From: Brevinematales bacterium | GTDB taxonomy: Bacteria > Spirochaetota > Brevinematia > Brevinematales > GWF1-51-8 | Assembly: GCA_020059465.1 (NCBI GenBank) | Contig: JAGVBZ010000032.1 | Location: 1 to 64,000, forward strand | DNA: 64,000 nucleotides | Direction of reading: 5' to 3' | Shown here: positions 61,778 to 64,000 of the stretch, in pieces | How positions within the stretch are numbered: the first letter of the stretch is position 1 | Layout: every line of letters starts with the position of its first letter | Notes under the pieces: model-generated | What the model was told of the DNA's origin: nothing | Database searches by the model: none | The model's input: only the letters and a program-made list of their open reading frames with translations | Program-made: the position numbers and the translations under genes

Positions 61778-63334
61778 ATGGAATTTGACGCAGTAGTTGT
61801 CGGAAGCGGCATCGCGGGAAGCGTGACCGCCTATTATCTCGCAAAACAAGGGTATCAGGTCGTACTTCTCGATAAATCGGAAGATTCTTCCGAATCCAAT
61901 ACCTATCAGGCGCAGGGCGGAATTTCCTATCAGGGTGAAAAAGACTCCATCGAGCTTCGTTTTCAGGACATCATGAGCGCGGGTGCGGGAATTTCCAATC
62001 CCGATGCCGTATCCATCGTTGCTGAACAAGGGCCGAAACTGATCGAAGAAATCCTGATCAACGAATTCAACGTCGATTTCTCCCGCAAGGGCGACGGATC
62101 ACTCGATTTTACCGATGAGGGCGCGCATTCAGTCCGTCGTATTTTACATTCGTTCGATACGACCGGACGTAGTATTCAGATTGCCGCGAATGCCGCGTTG
62201 AAGAAGCAGAAGAACGTCACATTTCTCTACGACCACACCGCTGTCGATATCATCACATGGCATCATCATTCCAGCGATAAACACCGGATGTACAAACCGT
62301 TGACCGCCCTTGGGGTGTACGCTCTCGATAATAACACAAAAAAAGTAGAAAAAATTCTCTCCAAAATCGTCGTTCTCGCCTCGGGCGGAATGGGGCGCAT
62401 TTACCTGCATACGACCAATCCCATTTCGGCGACCGGCGACGGATACGCGATGGCCGCCCGCGCCGGAGCGCGTCTGGTCAATATGGAATTCACCCAGTTT
62501 CATCCGACGACTCTCTTTCACCCCAAGGGGAATAATTTCCTGATCTCCGAATCGGTGCGCGGCGAGGGAGCGGTGATTACCGACACCCACGGCCGTCCGT
62601 TTATGCATAAGTACCATGAGAAAAAAGACCTCGCTCCGAGAGATATTGTCACCCGTGCTATTCTGAGCGAACTCCTCGAATCGGGCGAAAAATTCGTCCT
62701 GCTCGACCTTTCCCCGATCGGCAGGAATAATATCGCCGCGCGTTTCCCGAATATCTATAAAACTTGCCTCGAATTGGGGATCGATATTACCGAAACCCCG
62801 ATCCCGATTGTCCCGGCTTTTCATTTTTCATGCGGCGGCGTGATGTCGGATATACAGGGGCGTACGAACATCGAACGTTTATTCGCGGCCGGAGAAGTGG
62901 CATGCACCGGTCTGCACGGTGCGAACCGTCTGGCGAGCACATCGCTTCTTGAGGCGATGGTGTTCGGTAAAATCATTTCGGATTATACCATTAAGAATAA
63001 AGATACGTACTTTAACTTCAAATTCCCGGAAGTCAGGGATTGGATAGACACCGGGATTATCAATATTATCGATCCCGCGCTCATCAAGCAGGATTGGACA
63101 TACCTGCAGAATATCATGTGGAATTATGTCGGGCCGGTGCGGAGTAAGAAGCGTCTCCAGAGGGCGCTGATCGACCTTCGCAACCTGCAGGAAGATATAG
63201 AAAATTTTTACCGCGACGCAAAGATGGACAGGAAGATGGTGGAACTGCGAAACGCTATCCAGACGGGCGTTCTGGTCGCGGAGCATTCATGGGCGAACCG
63301 TGAGAGCCTCGGCGCGCATTACCGGATAGACTGA
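61778..63334 (+). CDS. nadB: L-aspartate oxidase
   Basis: A 518-residue flavoenzyme that oxidises aspartate to iminoaspartate, the first step of NAD synthesis. FAD-binding N-terminus VVVGSGIAGSVTAYYLAKQGY (in part, residues 5-25), QAQGGISY (about 47), HTTNPISATGDGYAMAARAG (in part) and EFTQFHPTTLFHP (about 235), the APRDIVTRAI block (about 290), and GEVACTGLHGANRLASTSLLE (in part, about 374). The TQFHPT and GLHGANRLASTS segments favour NadB over succinate dehydrogenase flavoprotein. Start at 61778, with AGGAGGGG upstream; nadA and nadC are not in the window. Confidence 0.93.
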   Translation: MEFDAVVVGSGIAGSVTAYYLAKQGYQVVLLDKSEDSSESNTYQAQGGISYQGEKDSIELRFQDIMSAGAGISNPDAVSIVAEQGPKLIEEILINEFNVDFSRKGDGSLDFTDEGAHSVRRILHSFDTTGRSIQIAANAALKKQKNVTFLYDHTAVDIITWHHHSSDKHRMYKPLTALGVYALDNNTKKVEKILSKIVVLASGGMGRIYLHTTNPISATGDGYAMAARAGARLVNMEFTQFHPTTLFHPKGNNFLISESVRGEGAVITDTHGRPFMHKYHEKKDLAPRDIVTRAILSELLESGEKFVLLDLSPIGRNNIAARFPNIYKTCLELGIDITETPIPIVPAFHFSCGGVMSDIQGRTNIERLFAAGEVACTGLHGANRLASTSLLEAMVFGKIISDYTIKNKDTYFNFKFPEVRDWIDTGIINIIDPALIKQDWTYLQNIMWNYVGPVRSKKRLQRALIDLRNLQEDIENFYRDAKMDRKMVELRNAIQTGVLVAEHSWANRESLGAHYRID

Positions 63335-63349
63335 TATTCTTAAGGGCGG

Positions 63350-63420
63350 TACCATCGCTGAAAGTACTGCGTCAAAAAAATATACCGCTCTGCTATAGTC
63401 TGTACCATCTCTGCAAGTAC
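63350..63420 (-). repeat. short direct repeat: duplicated 3' end of the Nudix gene
   Basis: TACCATCGCTGAAAGTAC (63350-63367) and TACCATCTCTGCAAGTAC (63403-63420) match at 16 of 18 positions. On the minus strand the second encodes YLQRWYR at the end of the Nudix protein. The first, in another frame, reads YFQRWYRP before a TAA. It looks like a degenerate copy of the gene's tail. Confidence 0.6.
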
Positions 63421-63938
63421 AATAACAAAAGAATCGTCTTAGAATCCTTGATTTTTCCGGAATACACCCATTCCATCGCCTCGGAGTAATCTACAATCGC
63501 GGGCTCGATAATCTCGTCCTCGTCGGGCTGCTGCTCTGCTTTTTCGAGATGAGTCGCGCGGAAGGCATGGATGACCTCGGAACTATAGCCGACCGCGGGA
63601 TAGAATGAGAACAGGTACTCCATTTTTCCCGCGCTGTATCCGGTTTCCTCGAGAAGTTCGCGGTAGGCCGCGGCTTCGCGGGGCTCGGAAGGATTGTCGA
63701 TTTTCCCCGCCGGAAGTTCCCATATCACTTCGCCTATAGAATAACGGAACTGTTCGATCAGTATCAGGCGTTTCTCGTCGATAAACGGGATAATGACGAC
63801 TGCGTTAGGGTAACGGACATAATTACGCTGGACGGTCCTGCCGTTGGGAAGCATGACATCGTCGCTCATAAAAGAAAACGACGTCCCGCGAAGGACTTCT
63901 CGGGTCGATACCGTGTTTTCTATCATAGGTTTTTTCAT
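63393..63938 (-). CDS. Nudix hydrolase, ADP-ribose pyrophosphatase-like
   Basis: A 181-residue hydrolase. The Nudix box is GKIDNPSEPREAAAYRELLEETGY (in part), at about residues 79-101, with REL and EE residues conserved. There are six residues between the box Gly and the first Glu instead of five, a single insertion. The following AVGYSSEVIH segment and the N-terminal RNYVRYPNAVVIIPF strand fit the ADP-ribose pyrophosphatase group. The ATG is preceded by AGAGGAG. Substrate inferred from family only. Confidence 0.88.
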   Translation of the reverse strand: MKKPMIENTVSTREVLRGTSFSFMSDDVMLPNGRTVQRNYVRYPNAVVIIPFIDEKRLILIEQFRYSIGEVIWELPAGKIDNPSEPREAAAYRELLEETGYSAGKMEYLFSFYPAVGYSSEVIHAFRATHLEKAEQQPDEDEIIEPAIVDYSEAMEWVYSGKIKDSKTILLLLYLQRWYRL

Positions 63939-63953
63939 TTAGCAACTCCTCTG

Positions 63954-64000
63954 CTACGAACCCCTGCGGTTTCCGAAATACTTCTGCTTGATCTCCTGTT
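63954..64000 (-). CDS. possible C-terminal end of an upstream minus-strand gene
   Basis: Reading the minus strand from the right edge, one frame gives QEIKQKYFGNRRGS and then a TAG at 63956-63954. It would end 15 bases before the Nudix start. Only 14 residues are visible, so no identity can be given and the frame choice is uncertain. Confidence 0.3.
   Translation of the reverse strand, partial: QEIKQKYFGNRRGS

Overview
The window is a gene-dense stretch of a diderm (Gram-negative-type) bacterial chromosome, with G+C around 50% and higher in many housekeeping genes. Diderm status rests on lipoproteins with clear lipoboxes, a TonB-like protein with ExbD, a putative outer-membrane barrel protein, and an LPP20-type lipoprotein. 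The mix of a PhaR-like regulator, Rex, HD-GYP, RodZ, bactofilin and ATPase proteins of a kind I recall from spirochaetes and deltaproteobacteria is compatible with a spirochaete-related lineage. No 16S or other phylogenetic marker settles this, so the assignment is only a suggestion. Start sites mostly have GGAGG-type ribosome-binding sites. Promoters are strongly sigma70-like: TTGACA-type and TATAAT-type hexamers, usually exactly 17 bp apart. Many genes overlap by 1-4 bases at stop/start (6091, 22843, 39463, 43906, 44538, 49938), which indicates tight operons.

Left end (1-3035): an IS30-family element runs off the left edge, followed by tRNA-Ser(UGA), a helix-turn-helix repressor with a LexA-like but apparently dead S24 domain, and the riboflavin gene ribBA. 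3102-8331 is one plus-strand unit: M18 aminopeptidase, a lipoprotein, a radical SAM protein and a PcrA/UvrD helicase. 8408-17453 carries gltX, a putative outer-membrane protein, prfB with a programmed +1 frameshift, galU, a B12-dependent metH lacking the reactivation domain, a PhaR-type regulator and a GNAT protein. 17470-19948 (minus strand) carries a STAS protein, a secreted CBM48 protein, pgeF and a DUF192 protein. 20058-27226 holds icd, a FAH-family gene, the protease set clpP-clpX-lon and an exported HEAT-repeat protein.

35258-27730 (minus strand) is a likely seven-gene transcription unit, rimP-nusA-infB-rbfA-nrnA-alr-rex. It is driven by one consensus promoter and has an intrinsic-terminator hairpin in its short leader. 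35371-41963 contains a large exported protein of unknown function, tonB/exbD, and a coupled plus-strand set rodZ-rimO-pgsA-pgpA for cell shape, ribosome modification and phosphatidylglycerol synthesis. 45452-41960 (minus strand) is a signalling cluster: response regulator with an RsbW-like ATPase, exported TPR protein, ATPase-like protein, and GAF/HD-GYP phosphodiesterase. Then come tRNA-Arg(CCU), a DUF368 lipid-carrier transporter, a short DnaE polymerase and an LPP20-like lipoprotein.

Right end (51502-64000): a hypothetical protein, an alpha/beta hydrolase with a long leader that may encode a short peptide, htpG, the TldE/TldD pair with an AT-rich lipoprotein gene between them, a PHP phosphoesterase, bactofilin, map, nadB and a Nudix hydrolase. 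The last few bases may be the tail of another minus-strand gene. Almost everything belongs to known families. The less ordinary points are the rimP leader, the non-cleavable repressor next to tRNA-Ser, the duplicated zinc motif in MetH, the 45 kb signalling cluster and the tldE-tldD insertion. I saw no CRISPR array, prophage or defence island.
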